DNA of 64,000 bases from Saccharina japonica (GCA_008828725.1 MEHQ01002986.1:392591-456590), one strand, 5' to 3'. Positions 10,353 through 22,324 are shown, counted from the first letter of the stretch. The notes: a model not told the origin generated them from the letters alone. Translations and numbers: made by a program.

Positions 10353-10420
10353 CTCGAAAGGGATGCGTGGTCAATGGTCAAATGACTAAGGCAAGCAACA
10401 AATGAGTACGCCCCCCCCCC
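10353..10420 (+). mobile_element. LINE subfamily A 3' end at the palindrome edge
   Basis: CTCGAAAGGGATGCGTGGTC leads to CAACAAATGAGTACG and a C-run. In frame it codes KGCVVNGQMTKASNK and stop. It is the mirror of 8351-8418. Confidence 0.75.
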
Positions 10421-11116
10421 CTCACCTACCCAGAGAAATAGTGGAAACCCTAACTATAACATTACCGAATATCGCTTATCAGCCTCGGCGAAACAAATCG
10501 ACGCGCATACAAATCATACCGCTGCTCGCCCTGCGTATACCATGTTTTTCAGGGACGGGACGGGACGTTCCATCGTGCGTACACCCCTGCCCCCCCGTCG
10601 ACTGCCTAGAGTAATTATTGGAAACCCTAACTATATAGCATTACCGATATCACTTATTAGCCTCCTCGCTGAACCAATTCGACGCGCATACAAATCATAC
10701 CACCGCTCGCCCTGCGCATACAATGTTTTTTAGGGACGGCACGTTCCATCATGCCGTACACCCCCCCTCCTCCCTCCCTCCTTCGACTGCCCAGAGGATT
10801 ATTGAAAACCCTAACTATATAGAAGTACAGCATTACCGATATCACTTTATTAGCCTCCTCGCCGAAACAAATCGACGCGCATAAAAAAAGCATACCGCCG
10901 CTCGCCCTGCGCATACAATGATTTTCAGGGACGGCACGTTCCATCATGCCGTACCCCCCCTCCCCCTCAACTGCCTAGAGGGGTATTGGAAACCCTAACT
11001 ATACATAGCTTTGCCGATATCATTTTATTAGCCTCCTCTCCGAAACAAATCGACGTGCATACAAAAAACATACCGCTGCTCGCCCCGCGCCATATCATAC
11101 AACGTGTTTTTTTCAG
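10421..11116. repeat. Tandem units carrying splice-acceptor copies, four units
   Basis: This is the right-arm version of 7836-8350 with one additional unit of about 190 bp. Acceptor-like boundaries are near 10550, 10735, 10928 and the true one at 11116. Each reads a T-rich tract, then CAG or TAG, then GGACGG. Confidence 0.8.
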
Positions 11117-11386
11117 GGACGGGAGGTTCGACCTCGCCGACTTTTTCTACCGGGCGGCGTACCGGGAAGGCGCCGTCGTCCACTGGCAGAATCAGGTCCC
11201 GCACGCCCAAGCCACTTCCGATGCGGCAACGGCTGGGAAGGGAGGGAGCCGATTGGTCGAGGGAGGGGACGGAGTTGATGCTGTCCCCGCCCTTGAGACT
11301 GCCTCCTCCCCCGTATCTGGAGGGGTGAAGGGTCGTGTGATGGATTTGCACGGCCACAGCTTACCGCTCGCCCACGCGGCTGTCAG
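11117..11386 (+). CDS. Smr-domain protein, exon with DLHG motif
   Basis: Smr domains are found in MutS2, in PPR-SMR proteins and in stand-alone proteins, and many are nucleases that act on DNA or RNA. This exon follows GTGTTTTTTTCAG and ends at AG/GTGGGG. It codes DGRFDLADFFYRAAYREG, then VVHWQNQVPHAQ, a low-complexity linker of about 40 residues, and VMDLHGHSLPLAHAAVR, the first Smr signature with the Asp and His of the LDxH motif kept. The final Arg codon is split AG/G with the exon at 13752. The family call rests on DLHG plus TGQG plus the downstream NPGRVVV exon. Biological target and location are unknown, as no transit peptide is visible. Confidence 0.8.
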
Positions 11387-13056
11387 GTGGGGGTGCCTCT
11401 TGGTTTTGTTGTTTGGGGGCGGGGGGGGTGGGGGGTTGGTTTCTCGGTGTTTTGATCATATAATGTATCGATATCGGTATTTATCGATATCGGTTTTTGT
11501 CGATATCGGTATTTATCGATGTCAGTATTGTCTACAGTATATCAGTATTTATCGATATCAGTATTATATATACCGAATCAGTATGTATCGATATCGGTAT
11601 TATCGATATCGGTATTTACCGATATCGGTATTTATCAATATCTTAAAGCTACGCCCCCCCCCCCCCCTATGTGAGAAAACAAGGTGTCAATGATGTATTG
11701 TATATCAACCTGATAACTGACAAAAACAAATGACAACACATCGTAGCTGGTACTATACATAAACAGTATACATTTCTTGCAGGCTCGCCCTTGGGGATAT
11801 ATTGTGTATACATACTACTGTATAAATAACCTGATTGATACCAGCAGTTTGACACGAAATGGCATCAAAACCGTGCCGGGTATATACAGTAGTATGCACC
11901 TGGTGTATAAATACGTCTGTCACAGGTGCGATCTTTTGATGATGTGTTGTATACCACTATTAATATGATAGGTGACAACAATTATTGACAACAAATTGTG
12001 CCTGGTATTATACACCAGGTACGGCATGCGTCTGTTGCAGGGGCGCTCTTGATCATGTCTTGTATATATATAACCTGATACCAGTAGTTGACAAACAAAA
12101 TGACAACGATGTTTCGTGCCTGGTGTCATGTACCTGGTACATGTAATACAGTATACGTTTCTTGCCGGCTCGCCCTTTTTGATCATGTGTTGTGTTGTAT
12201 GTACAACCTGATGCAAGCAGTTGACAAAAAAAAAATGCCAACAAATCGTGGCTGGTATTTTGTATGTGTGTTTGCTTGAAAATTCACCCCTTTGATGATG
12301 TAATTGGGGTACTGTATAACCTGATGACAATAGTTGACAAAACATGACACCAAAACCGTGCCTGGTGTTTTGTGTACGGGTGTGCGTATCTTCCAGGCCC
12401 GTGCTTGCTAGTGTATTGTGTAGCCGGGTAGAGGCGCAAACCGACGCGAGTAGACGAGGGAAGAAAGGGCTGATAAAGTATTTTCGCGATAATAATGCAA
12501 GGCACGAACGAATTAGTGGGAAGGGAGGAGAGGAGACTGCTACTGTATTTGACTGCGGAATTGAGGTACGACCAAGAAGGAGAGAAAACAGAAGGGGTGC
12601 GAAGATAATAAATGGTAAGAAACAAAAAAAAAAAAAACACCACTAAAAGAACTACTGTAGGCGTGATACCAGCAGTTGACTAAAAACCACAACAAATCGT
12701 TCCTGGTACTATACAGCTCGCAAAGATGAGTTTCGGCGAAATCCTCAGTATCACAGCTGTTGTTTTTTCTTTTTTTTTATAAATGTATTATATATCAGGT
12801 ACGATGTAATATTTTTTGCAGACTCGCCCTTGGTAATGTATTGTGTATGGTAGCCTGATACCAGCAGTTGGCTAAAACTCGACAACAAACCGTACCTGGT
12901 AATATATAGGGAAATGGTATTAGGGGTCGGAAACCGATCTGAGGGTGATCTGCGGTTTGTTGTTGTAGAGAAAAATTGGCGTTTTGGTTCATGTTATTCG
13001 GCTGAGTAGCTAGGTCACCTTGACAGCAGCAACTGGCACGCTTTTGGTCAGTAGCC

Positions 13057-13344
13057 GTAAATCTGCCCGCGCAGGCGAACTTCTCAGACGTGCCCGCATA
13101 CGATCATGCTGTTTCTAATGAGGTAGGGTTTCGTCACGAAGCTGTAAGGCGTTTGTTCCAGACGGTGAGATTAGTTTTGGCTTCGGCGAACGGCGGCCTG
13201 GAACTCTAACCCTAACCCTAACTCTAACCCCAACCCTAACGAAAGGCATGCCTGGTTGGTGTGCCACCTGGTCGTTGTGCTTGGAAAGGCTCTATTTTCA
13301 GTGGGGGCACATCTAAGAAAGTTCGCCTGCGCGGGCAGATTTAC
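13057..13344. mobile_element. Fold-back element with telomere-like core (right arm)
   Basis: This is the mirror of 5608-5895. Here the core reads CCCTAACCCTAACTCTAACC between the inverted GTAAATCTGCCCGCGCAGGC ends. Confidence 0.7.
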
Positions 13345-13614
13345 GCGAGCCCGTTTTTTGTTGGTCGCGTTTGTGGGGCTACAGGCAGCACGCGACAGAT
13401 GTTCCTGGAATCTGAGAAATTATGAATTTGAGACTGAGATTTTGGGGGAGAGGAAAAAATAAGAACGCGTATATATAGCCCTGAAAATAATGTGTGCTAT
13501 CATACACACCCAGTCTTGCGTAAGAATTCCAGTCTGGCCCAAACATGAGAGGTTATCAATATATGTCGCGTACTACTGTATATATTCATATACTTGGTAT
13601 GTACTATTACAGGA

Positions 13615-13728
13615 CACCATAGTAAACACTAGTAAATAGAACCTACGGTATGATACACCCAAAAATCTATATATATAACTTTTTTTACTAACACCATTTT
13701 GTCCTATTAACAACGGTCCCCCCGCAAT
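13615..13728. mobile_element. MITE-B copy (right arm)
   Basis: CACCATAGTAAACACTAGTA to AACAACGGTCCCCCCGC, the mirror of 5233-5341 with several base differences. It lies just before the exon at 13752. Confidence 0.7.
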
Positions 13729-13751
13729 ATTGTCATATTCGTTTGTTTCAG

Positions 13752-13863
13752 GCTGGCCCTTGAGGAGATATGGAGGCATTCTCAGAGAGAGGGCGCGTCT
13801 TTGGGCGACCTCACCATCATCACCGGACAGGGACGAGGCAGCCTTCACGCCTTCCAGCCTGTC
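13752..13863 (+). CDS. Smr-domain protein, exon with TGQG motif
   Basis: TTTGTTTCAG precedes the exon and GTGAGTAGC follows it. The first base completes the Arg codon from 11386, giving AAVR then LALEEIWRHSQREG and DLTIITGQGRGS, ending HAFQPV. In Smr domains the second signature is a TGxG/HS motif followed by a PV dipeptide. Here the His of the usual GxHS is replaced by Gly (GRGS). The exon is 112 bp and ends in phase 0, which fits the next exon at 19364 (PV followed by VRPEVQRML). Confidence 0.85.
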
Positions 13864-14559
13864 GTGAGTAGCACAGTTTTTGTGGTGGTGGCGGTGGTGT
13901 TGTTGTTTGGTGGTGGTGGTGGTGGTTGTGGTGGTGGTTGTGGTGGTGGTTGTGGTGGTGATGTTGGTGGTTTCAGTGATGGTGAGTTTGTTGTTGGTGT
14001 TGGTGTGGTGGTGGTGGTGTTGTTGTTGGTGATGATGGTGGCGGTGGTGTTCTTGTTTGGTGGTGGTGGTGGTGGTTGTGGTGGTGATGTTGGTGGTGTT
14101 GTTTGTTGGTGGTGGTGATGTTGGTGGTGTCAGTGGCAGTGGTGTTGTTTTCGCTGTTGGTATGTATGTTGTTGTTGTTGGTGGTGGTGGTTAGCAGCTT
14201 GGTCTGCTGTTGCAACGGAAGCGGCGGGTTAAAATCGTCTCCACGGCTCGCGACGGGTTAAAATTGTGGAGATAAAATGTGGCGAGCTTAAGCCTTTTAT
14301 ACTACTATTAATAATGCACTCTTATTCCAATATAAACATGAATAATACTCTAATTCCAAGTAACTTGTGCCCACAACGGGACTGCACTCCTACGTTAAGG
14401 GGTCCACAGCAACAAAAAAATCCCGACACTCAGACAAGGGGGGACGGAATACTAAAACCAAGTAAAATACGAATATGCCAAAATAAAAGGCCGTTTTTCG
14501 TAATTTCGCCCACAAATCCCAATGCACCGTTTTTGTTTTCGTGTTTGACACTGGGAAGG

Positions 14560-15075
14560 AAGATTGGTGTAGGTCGTGCCGTTTTCTCTTTTTTGTAGAG
14601 CACCCTTTGGTCGCTATATAGACGGGTTTAAGCTTTATTTCCCACCAACCCCCCGGTGGATACAAAATAATTAGAAAATTAATAAAAATAAAAAAAACGT
14701 TTTCCGTAATATCGTCCACAAATCCCAACGCACTGTGTTTTTTTTTTTTTTTTTCATTTTTGACACTTGGAAGGAAGAGTGGTGTAAGTCGTTTTGTTTT
14801 TGTAGAGAACCCTTTTGTCCCTATACAGACGGGTTAGTAGACGGGTAAGTTTTTTTCCCACCATCCCGCCGGAGAATACAACAGATAAAAAAAAACAGTA
14901 TGAAAAAAAAGTTTTCGTAATTTCGCGCACAAATTCCAACGCACTGTTTTTTTTTTTTTTTTTTTTTCATTTTGACACTGGGAAAGAAGAGTGGTGTAGG
15001 TCGTGAAATTTTCTCTTTTTTTTTGTAGAGCACCCTTTGGTCCCTATATGACCCACCAACCCGCCTGGGGATACA
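14560..15075. repeat. 195-bp tandem array (right arm)
   Basis: Mirror of 3890-4500. T-runs and a few bases differ between the arms. Confidence 0.8.
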
Positions 15076-15121
15076 AAAGAAAACAAAAAAAATGAAGAAG
15101 TGATGGTGAACAAAAAAGTAT

Positions 15122-15337
15122 GGGGCAACCCTTACGTGCGTGCTTCGAGAACCCCCGCAGCTCACCCTCCATGCGACTGGCCCCAACACGTCACGGCGCT
15201 TCGCGCTTGGTGCAAGCAATGTCTGCCTGGTTGGTGAAAAGTCAACCTTCTCCGTCCCGGCATTGTAGGGATGCGAGGGTCTATGGTCATACGACTACGG
15301 CCATGCATGAAAATGTAGTACACCCCCCCCTCCCCAT
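15122..15337 (+). mobile_element. LINE subfamily B 3' end (right arm)
   Basis: Mirror of 3635-3840. It reads SRLVQAMSAWLVKSQ then RDARVYGHTTTAMHE into a C-run on the + strand. Confidence 0.75.
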
Positions 15338-15594
15338 GCACCACGGTATGCGCCTTGCGTCTTTATCGCTATTCATGCATAGGAGGGTTCGGTACTTTGT
15401 CCCCAAGTTCTTGTTGGTGCTCTCTTTCTGTGTGTCTTGTCTGTGGGCGAGCTGCTGCAGAGTAACGTCATCGTGGTATGCATGGTGGTGGGCTTGTTTC
15501 GTTTGGTGTTATCTGTAAACCTTCAGCGATGTGGTGTCGCTTGTAGTAGTATTATAGCATGGTAGTGTAGCATAGTAGTAGTAGTTGTACGGGG

Positions 15595-15698
15595 GACCAT
15601 AGTATATAGGGACCAAATGTTGTCAGTAAAAATAGGAAAACAGGTAGGTTTTTGTCTGAACCGTAGGTCCTATTTACTAGCATTTACTATGGTCCATA
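15595..15698. mobile_element. MITE-B copy (right arm)
   Basis: GGGGGACCATAGTATATAGG to TTTACTATGGTCC, mirror of 3275-3380. Confidence 0.75.
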
Positions 15699-15717
15699 GT
15701 AGTAGTAGAGGTACGTC

Positions 15718-15769
<52 letters not shown>

Positions 15770-16778
15770 CAGCAGTAAGAGCAGTAGTAGCAGTAGCAGT
15801 AATCGCAGTAATCCATACCAAGTCCAGGTATATGTTATATTTATATTTAATACTCGTATTTAATACTGCTATAACATACCAGGTATTATATACCTGGTAC
15901 CAGGTATGTGTATACTACTAATAATAGTTGTTATATTAGTAGTATTAATAGGATTAATAGCAAATCTAACCGAAAGGGTCCATACATTTCGGGTGTGTCT
16001 GTTCATATCGGTGTGATCTGGCTGTCTGTCGTTTTTTGTCGGCACGCTTATGTTTGCCCGCCTGTGCGTGCCTACTTTCTGTCTATCGGCGTGTCTTTTC
16101 TGAGTGTCCCAGAAAGCAGAGCTATCTATTAATACGATCAATCTACAATCAATACAGTCAGTAGCCTTATTTCTGCGATACAAGCAGCATCCTTATCTGT
16201 TTTGTCGTTCCGGTTAGTCTGGCCATCATCCGTCTGTTGTGACCTGTCTGCCTGTCTGGCTGGCTGTCTGTCTAGTCGTTTTTTTTTGTCTGCCCGCTTT
16301 ATCATGCCCGTTGTGCTCTATGCCTGGGCTATGGCCCTCCCAAACCCTACCCCTAACCTTTGTTTGGAGGGTCATAGCCCATAGGTTGCGCTATCCAGCT
16401 GTCTTGTCTGCCTGTCTGTTGGCGTTTCCCAATCTGAGTGTCCCGATATCTAGCAGCGCTGGTATCATCTCAGCCTATCTTCCTTGCAGTACAGGACAGT
16501 TAATAAGAAACAGGCTAGTAAGAAAGCCAGGCTGGTATATTTTTTAATAAATTAAGAAATTCGGTAGTCGTTATCTTGAAATTAGTGTAGAAAGCACCCT
16601 CTCTGAAATAAGAAACGCAGCCTGGACCATGTTTCTTGTTCTTATTAGGTGTCCTGTACTGTATTGCAGCCAGCGTGTGTGCTTCACATCAAACCGTTTT
16701 TCTTTGTACTGTTGTACCCGTCGACATCCAGCACACCCACCCAGAGTGTCCGTGCTGGTTCTTCGTCCTATTTCGGAG

Positions 16779-16882
16779 GCCCATAGTAAATAGGATCAAA
16801 CACTGTTAGTAAAAATCGGTAAATATATAGATTTTTGTGCGTACCGTATGTCCTATTTACTAGTATTTACTAGGGTCCTTGC
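16779..16882. mobile_element. MITE-B copy (right arm)
   Basis: CCCATAGTAAATAGGATCAA to TACTAGTATTTACTAGGG, mirror of 2070-2173 and slightly better preserved at its left end. Confidence 0.65.
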
Positions 16883-17215
16883 CCGTAACAGAGAAGTGCA
16901 AGCTCTGGCGCCATAAAACCACGACACGGCAGAGATAATACGTTGTAGTGCAGTACAGCAGTACCGGCCCGCTCATAAGAAGCCAGAAATCGGGCTTAGG
17001 CTGACTTTCATATTTTGAGAAAGGGGTGTGTCCCACACTTACTTGAGTGTAATAGCTGTCGACTTTCTTGTTTCCCCCGTAATGTTTAGGCTGGGTTTCT
17101 TTGTGAGGAAATTTCTTATGAGAGGGACGGTAGTGTAAGCAAGAGAAGTCAAGTAATTGCGATGCGAAGTAGTCGTACTGGTTTTTCTTTTTTCTCTTTT
17201 TTCTCTTGCATGCAC

Positions 17216-17432
17216 CTGGATTGCTAGCAGGGTAGGTCTTGCCTGTCGTATATGGCGTTGCATTGTCTGCTCTGCTTACTGCACTGAGTGTAGTATCTCT
17301 GTGTCGTAGTTTTGTGACCACAGAACTGGTACCTTTTTAGGATGAAGAATCGGCACGGACACTGGGTGTGCTGGATGTCGACGGGTAGAAAGGAAGGTTT
17401 AATGTGAAGAACACACACACACACACACACAC
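17216..17432 (-). repeat. REP-E full-length copy (right arm)
   Basis: Mirror of 1318-1535. The TG/CA microsatellite end at 17413-17432 differs in length from the left arm. Confidence 0.8.
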
Positions 17433-17996
17433 CCGTCTGGATTTCCAACTGTGTTTTTTATGTCTTGTCTGACCATATATAGAGCGGTGTGTCTTTATTG
17501 TTGTCCCGTCCCGCCGGCAGTGACATCCGTTGTTCGTAGCCGTCTTTTTGTCTTTTTAATGTACTTTTTGTTTTTGTGTGCCTGCGTTGTTTGTTTATCC
17601 GTCTGTCTGTCTGTCTGTCTTTCTGTCTGTCTGCGCGTATTTATGGATGCGTAGATAGCAGATGTAGTTTGTTTCTGTATGTCTGTCTGTTTTTTTTGTC
17701 TGTTTTGTAGCCTTCTCGATGTGTTCTTCTCTTAATCGACATGTCTGTATGAGCGTTCCGACAGTCGTAGTCGTAGGCTTATCTATCGAAGCCTCATTTC
17801 TGTATTATGCTTTTGCCTTCCTGCTATGCTCTTTCTCTCTCTCCCCGCCTCGCTCTCTCTCTGGCTGTCTTTCTGCGCGGCTGTCTATGTGGATGCCTAG
17901 ATAGCAGCAGTTTACCGCCTGTCCGGCTATTTTCTCTTCCCGTAAACTGTGTTTTCGTCTGTCTTTCAATAGGCGTGTTTTTCTGAGTGTACCGGC

Positions 17997-18322
<326 letters not shown>

Positions 18323-18617
18323 TAAGCCGCCCGAAATAATAACTTCGAGCAAGTTCGTTCGCGCAATCCGCCCAACATTATTAAAAAAATGTGTGTGCTA
18401 GGGGAAAAAATGACGCTATATATAACTGGTACTGGTAGCTTCTCACTTGAGGGAAGCTCAACCGGATATAGAAGGAAAAAACTAACTCCAACCCCTACGT
18501 ATACGGTATACCTACGGTGCGATGAGTCGGAGCCAATAAACGAGTCTGTCAGATACTACGTCACACGCAGGATTCTGCAAATTACCGCACTAGACTGACT
18601 GAAATACCTATGTAGTA

Positions 18618-18716
18618 CGGAGGACCATAGTAAGTAGGACCAAGTGTTGTTAGCAAAAATAGGGAAATATATAAGTTTGTGTGTGCCGTAGGTCCCTATT
18701 TACTATGGTCTCCCGC
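18618..18716. mobile_element. MITE-B copy beside the contig end
   Basis: CGGAGGACCATAGTAAGTAG to CCTATTTACTATGGTCTCCC, mirror of 35-132. It sits just before the terminal T-run. Confidence 0.8.
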
Positions 18717-18749
18717 AATCACTTTTTTTTTTTTTTTTTTTTTTTTTTT

Positions 18750-18762
18750 NNNNNNNNNNNNN
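18750..18762. other. Assembly gap (13 N)
   Basis: Thirteen N follow a 27-T run. The next contig opens at the G/C-rich position of a SINE body (CCCACTACGG), so the break falls between a homopolymer and a dispersed repeat. The Smr gene crosses it inside an intron. Confidence 0.99.
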
Positions 18763-19008
18763 CCCACTACGGTTCTTGCCTTGCATTTTTATCGCGAGAA
18801 GACTTCAGCCTTTCCTTCCCTCGTCGACTCGCATCGAATTGTGCCTACCCACGCTACTATTAATTGGCGCTCTCAGCAGTTGATTCCGTTTTTTATTTAT
18901 TTTTGCAAATAAACTCAAAAGCCCGACCCACGTGAGATTCGAACTCCAGACATCAACGTTCAGAAGCGTTCGAGGTTACCTCTAGACCATCGGGGCGACC
19001 GACTTACT
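18763..19008 (-). mobile_element. tRNA-headed SINE, cut by the gap
   Basis: On the minus strand it begins GGTCGCCCCGATGGTCTAGA (A-box-like), passes GAGTTCGAATCTC (B-box-like), then an A/T-rich linker, and the body motif GACGAGGGAAGGAAAGGCTG. The head cannot form a matched acceptor stem (GGTCGCC against GGGTCGG), so it is a tRNA-derived SINE, not a tRNA gene. The rest of the body is lost at the gap. Confidence 0.8.
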
Positions 19009-19363
19009 ATAAACATTTAATTACATCGTATACCGTTGTTGATGTTACTTTGTTTCGATGCTTCCGCTTTTTATTCATGTTATTTACCGCTATTGACATC
19101 ATACCGTTTTTAATGCTAACTTTTTTCGTGTTGCCTGTTGTTTCGATGTCTCACTTGCTTTGGTGTTGTTTCCGCGATGGACACTACATCGGTGCCGTTT
19201 TTAATGTTGCTGCTGTTTCGATACTTCGGTTTTATTGTTGGTATTTAGCGCTATTTATACTACCGTTTTTTAGTGCTAACGTTAATGATACCATACGAAG
19301 TATGCCGCTAATGATACTCACCCGATATTTTTGCCGATGCTGCTGATGCTACCGTTTTGCCAG

Positions 19364-19429
19364 GTGAGACCCGAGGTTCAACGGATGCTGACGGACGAAT
19401 TTTACCCCCCCCTCGACTCCGCCACCGAG
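19364..19429 (+). CDS. Smr-domain protein, exon after the TGQG exon
   Basis: This 66-bp exon in phase 0 lies between GTTTTGCCAG and GTAAAC. It codes VRPEVQRML followed by TDEFYPPLDSATE. It extends HAFQPV of the previous exon into PV-VRPEVQRML, the helix that normally closes a Smr domain. It lies past the assembly gap, so its link to 13863 depends on the scaffold, but phase and protein logic both agree. Confidence 0.75.
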
Positions 19430-19647
19430 GTAAACAACGGGAAAACCTGTCAATTTTTGTTTTCATTTTTTGTCCTATTTTGTTCATTTATATTATTGTT
19501 TGTTAATTTTTGTTAATTTTTGTGTATACTTTTTTCGTACGATGTATTATCTTCGCTCTTCTGTATTTATCTCTCTCTTCCTCCTACATATAATAGGCAA
19601 TCGTATCCCAGAGCCCGGGTAACACAGCCCGCCCCCCCCCCCCCTCC

Positions 19648-19815
19648 CCCACTACATGTATACATTTATACGGTTCGTGCCTTGCAGTTTTTTATCTCTA
19701 TGTCGATAGTACTTCAGCCCTTTCTGCCCTCGTCGGCTTGCGTCTTATTTGCGCCTACATACCCACGCTACGAAGCGCTCCACAGCACTTGGTTCCTCTT
19801 TTCTTTTCTTTTCTT
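19648..19815 (-). mobile_element. SINE body fragment
   Basis: The minus strand shows GACGAGGGCAGAAAGGGCTG, a degenerate cgagataaaa-type segment and CAAGGCACGAACC, ending in a C/G run at 19631-19650. Confidence 0.65.
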
Positions 19816-20207
19816 TTTTTAGTTCATCTTGTATACCGTATTTTGAGTTACTACTGGGAGGAGGGCGAGGATAATACATAATATGAGAGAACATAGATTA
19901 AGCCGCAATTTGGCTGGTGTGTTTTTCGCTCGCCCATCTTGATTTTGACTGTCTACTTTTTGAGTACAAAGTGTGTACCAAGTGAACTGAATCTTGTGGT
20001 TCAGGTCTTGAGTCGTTCGTTGGGTGGCGCGAACCCAGCTATTAACCATTTTCCCTTGTTACGAGCGACCGTAGCAATCAGAACCGACGATGGACCGAAA
20101 AAACATGCATCCTCCTGGGTTTCCACACCATTTTTGGTTCTGATTATCAAGTATGTTCCCCAGTAACGACTCATATTACCCTGTGCTGGATCTCCGCTGA
20201 GATCTGC

Positions 20208-20375
20208 TGCAACACATTCAAGGAGTATACCGTACATATGTGACCTCCCCTGACTTCCACAGCTGTTAGCTTAGTGTTCCCCTCAAAACACGTACTACAG
20301 CAGTAGTTCACGCGATGGAAGTATGCAAAGATGAGTTTCGATGAAATCCTCGATATGACAGCTGTCGTTTTTTTT
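20208..20375 (+). repeat. REP-D dispersed repeat
   Basis: It shares CTGCAACACATTCAAGGAGT, TTCCCCTCAAAACACGTACT and GATGAGTTTCGATGAAATCC with 43670-43850. The last 45 bp (CTCGATATGACAGCTGTCG plus a T-run) recur alone at 6190, 12718, 22658, 24004, 38947, 41340 and 63945. It is probably a SINE or MITE 3' end. Confidence 0.65.
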
Positions 20376-20440
20376 GCTTTTCTTTTTTAGGTATCTTATG
20401 GGGGTGAGCTATTGTTGTAAGAGAAGTCAGAGCCCACGAT

Positions 20441-20518
20441 GGGGGGGGGGGGGGGGGGGCGTACTCATTTGTTGCTTCCTTAGTCATTTGACCATTGACC
20501 ACGCATCCCTTTCGAGAC
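20441..20518 (-). mobile_element. LINE subfamily A 3' end
   Basis: A run of 19 G, then CGTACTCATTTGTTGCTTCC and CATTGACCACGCATCCCTTT. This is the C-tailed 3' terminus on the minus strand, 5'-truncated after about 60 bp. Confidence 0.75.
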
Positions 20519-20536
20519 GGACAAGGGGGGGGGGGG

Positions 20537-20896
20537 CTATTTGTATCCCCCTGTATTCCCCCCTAGCTGAAAAAACCGACATGCACCCACTAACCCTAGC
20601 CCTATCTCTAACCCGAACCGTATACGCCTTTACTACCTATACTCGTACCCCCTATGCCCCTGCGCCCAACCCCGAATCATGCCCTGGAAAACCTGCATAA
20701 GGCTCCTTAGATTTTAATGCAACACGTCAGCCGTGAGTTCGACCGACTGAGTGGTTGGCCCTCAAGTTGGAATCTGCAGCTTTGCTCTATGCAGCTTATC
20801 TGGGGGCATGATTTCGGCGTTAGAGGCGGTAGAGGTATAGGGGTAGAGGGTTATAGGGGGTGCTTCTCGGCTTTTTCAGCTAGGGGTTACAAATAG
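20537..20896. mobile_element. Fold-back element with telomere-like interior
   Basis: The left end CTATTTGTATCCCCC... CCCTAGCTGAAAAAACCGA is inverted at 20865-20896 (GCTTTTTCAGCTAGGGGTTA, then CAAATAG), with a small insertion in the left end. Near the left end the interior has CTAACCCTAGCCCTATCTC and CTAACCCG. It abuts a 12-G run. Confidence 0.65.
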
Positions 20897-21045
20897 GCGC
20901 TCCCGATATACCCCTGTGCTTCCACACCAATATAATAGTCGACCAAGGTTGAGCAAGGACACGCGCTACGACATAGAGGTACGTAACGTTTTGTTTTTGT
21001 CTAAATCGTAGGTGGTATTAATAGTGGTAAGACAGTTATAAGGCG

Positions 21046-21235
21046 GTATCCCGATATAAGGCGGTCTGAGTAAGGCGGTATCCCGATACAAGGCGGTCCG
21101 AGTAAGGCGGTATACCGATAGAAGGCGGTCAAAATCGCTTGGCGCGACTGGGGAATTGCCCTCATAAACTGGAATGGATAAGGCGGCTTCCCTCTACAAG
21201 GCGGTCATATTGCTCTAAAGGCTAAAGGCATACTA
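21046..21235. repeat. AAGGCGGT tandem repeat
   Basis: About five degenerate units of 30-40 bp (GTAAGGCGGTATCCCGATA, AAGGCGGTCTGA) end in CTACCGCCTTAC, which is an inverted form of the unit. Confidence 0.8.
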
Positions 21236-21999
21236 CCGCCTTACGACATATACTGGGGGGCACGACCTCAACCATATATTTCCAAGTACAACCAGTACAT
21301 ATATATACGAGTATATATTCGTACAACGTTTTGGTTGGGTGTGCCCCCGCTAAGACATGCTTTTGGAGAAAAACGGCTCTGAACTCTTAAATTCATCCCG
21401 CGGGTTACACGGTACGCACAGCGCGGCCCTATTTTTTGTATTTTTTGTTCTAGATTCTCCCGCTGAGTCCTATCACGCGTCCGCTCAGTAATTAAAGATG
21501 GTACGATACGGCTAATAATAATAGCAAGTCTGCAGTGTATCGTATCCTATTTTTTTTTTTATATATACGAAAATACGAAGCAAATGGAGATGTGGAGATC
21601 GACCTCTCCGCCCGCCCCCCCTCCCACCGCTGCGTTGCCCCCCACGCACCACACACCACCCCCAACCCCACCACCTGCTGCTTCAACTAACTGCTGTCTC
21701 AACTTCACCTGCTGTTCGTACGTTCACGTTTTTAGTTTGCGTCGTATACGATACGAGCACAGCAATATATTTGTACAAAAAAAAAAAACTTCGTATATAC
21801 GTATACGTATCATACATACTTCGAAGTACATGTATACGTATTATAGGTCTACCGCTTGTACCGTTCGTGCATGCTGTACATATTTTACCGCCTTTCCCCT
21901 GGAAGAGATATCGCTTGTAGATGTACCAGGTGCGAGCCAGTATAAACGTATAAACGATATCTCCGCTGAGTCGCGTGCGTCATATATTATGCGGATGAC

Positions 22000-22282
22000 C
22001 AGGGGGGCCCGCAGAAGTAATTTTCCGACACCTAAAACTATCTAAAATGGTCAGAATGGAAAAAACAACCGAAGCACTGCTGTGATCGCTGCACTTTTTA
22101 GAACAAAACATCTTTTTTTTCTGATTTTTTCCAAAAACCAATTGGTTTTTGGAAAAAATCAGAAAAAAAAGATGTTTTGTTCTAAAAAGTGCAGCGATCA
22201 CAGCAGTGCTTCGGTTGTTTTTTCCATTCTGACCATTTTAGATAGTTTTAGGTGTCGAAAAAATACTTTTCGGGCGCCGCTG
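22000..22282. mobile_element. hAT-like palindromic MITE with target duplication
   Basis: A near-perfect palindrome is centred at 22141. Its outer ends are CAGGGGGGCCCG and CGGGCGCCGCTG, and it is flanked by the direct repeat GGATGAC (21993-21999 and 22283-22289). CAGGG-type ends with a 7-8 bp duplication are typical of hAT elements. The innermost 230 bp pair almost without mismatch. The apparent reading frames on both strands are products of the symmetry. Confidence 0.85.
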
Positions 22283-22324
22283 GGATGACCTCACTATTTC
22301 TACTCGAGTTATGTTTACGCCACA

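Larger units (their letters stand above)
11387..13751 (+). other. Smr intron of 2.4 kb
   Basis: It contains the CGATATCG array (11455-11647), the tandem satellite (11690-12907), a SINE fragment (12425-12612), the telomere-core fold-back element (13057-13344) and a MITE-B copy (about 13615-13728). It is the mirror of 5206-7565. Confidence 0.8.

Noticed and set aside
20869..20895. GCTTCTCGGCTTTTTCAGCTAG resembles the start of U2 snRNA
   Set aside because: Only about 20 bases agree, they lie in the inverted end of a fold-back element, and nothing of the later U2 sequence follows.
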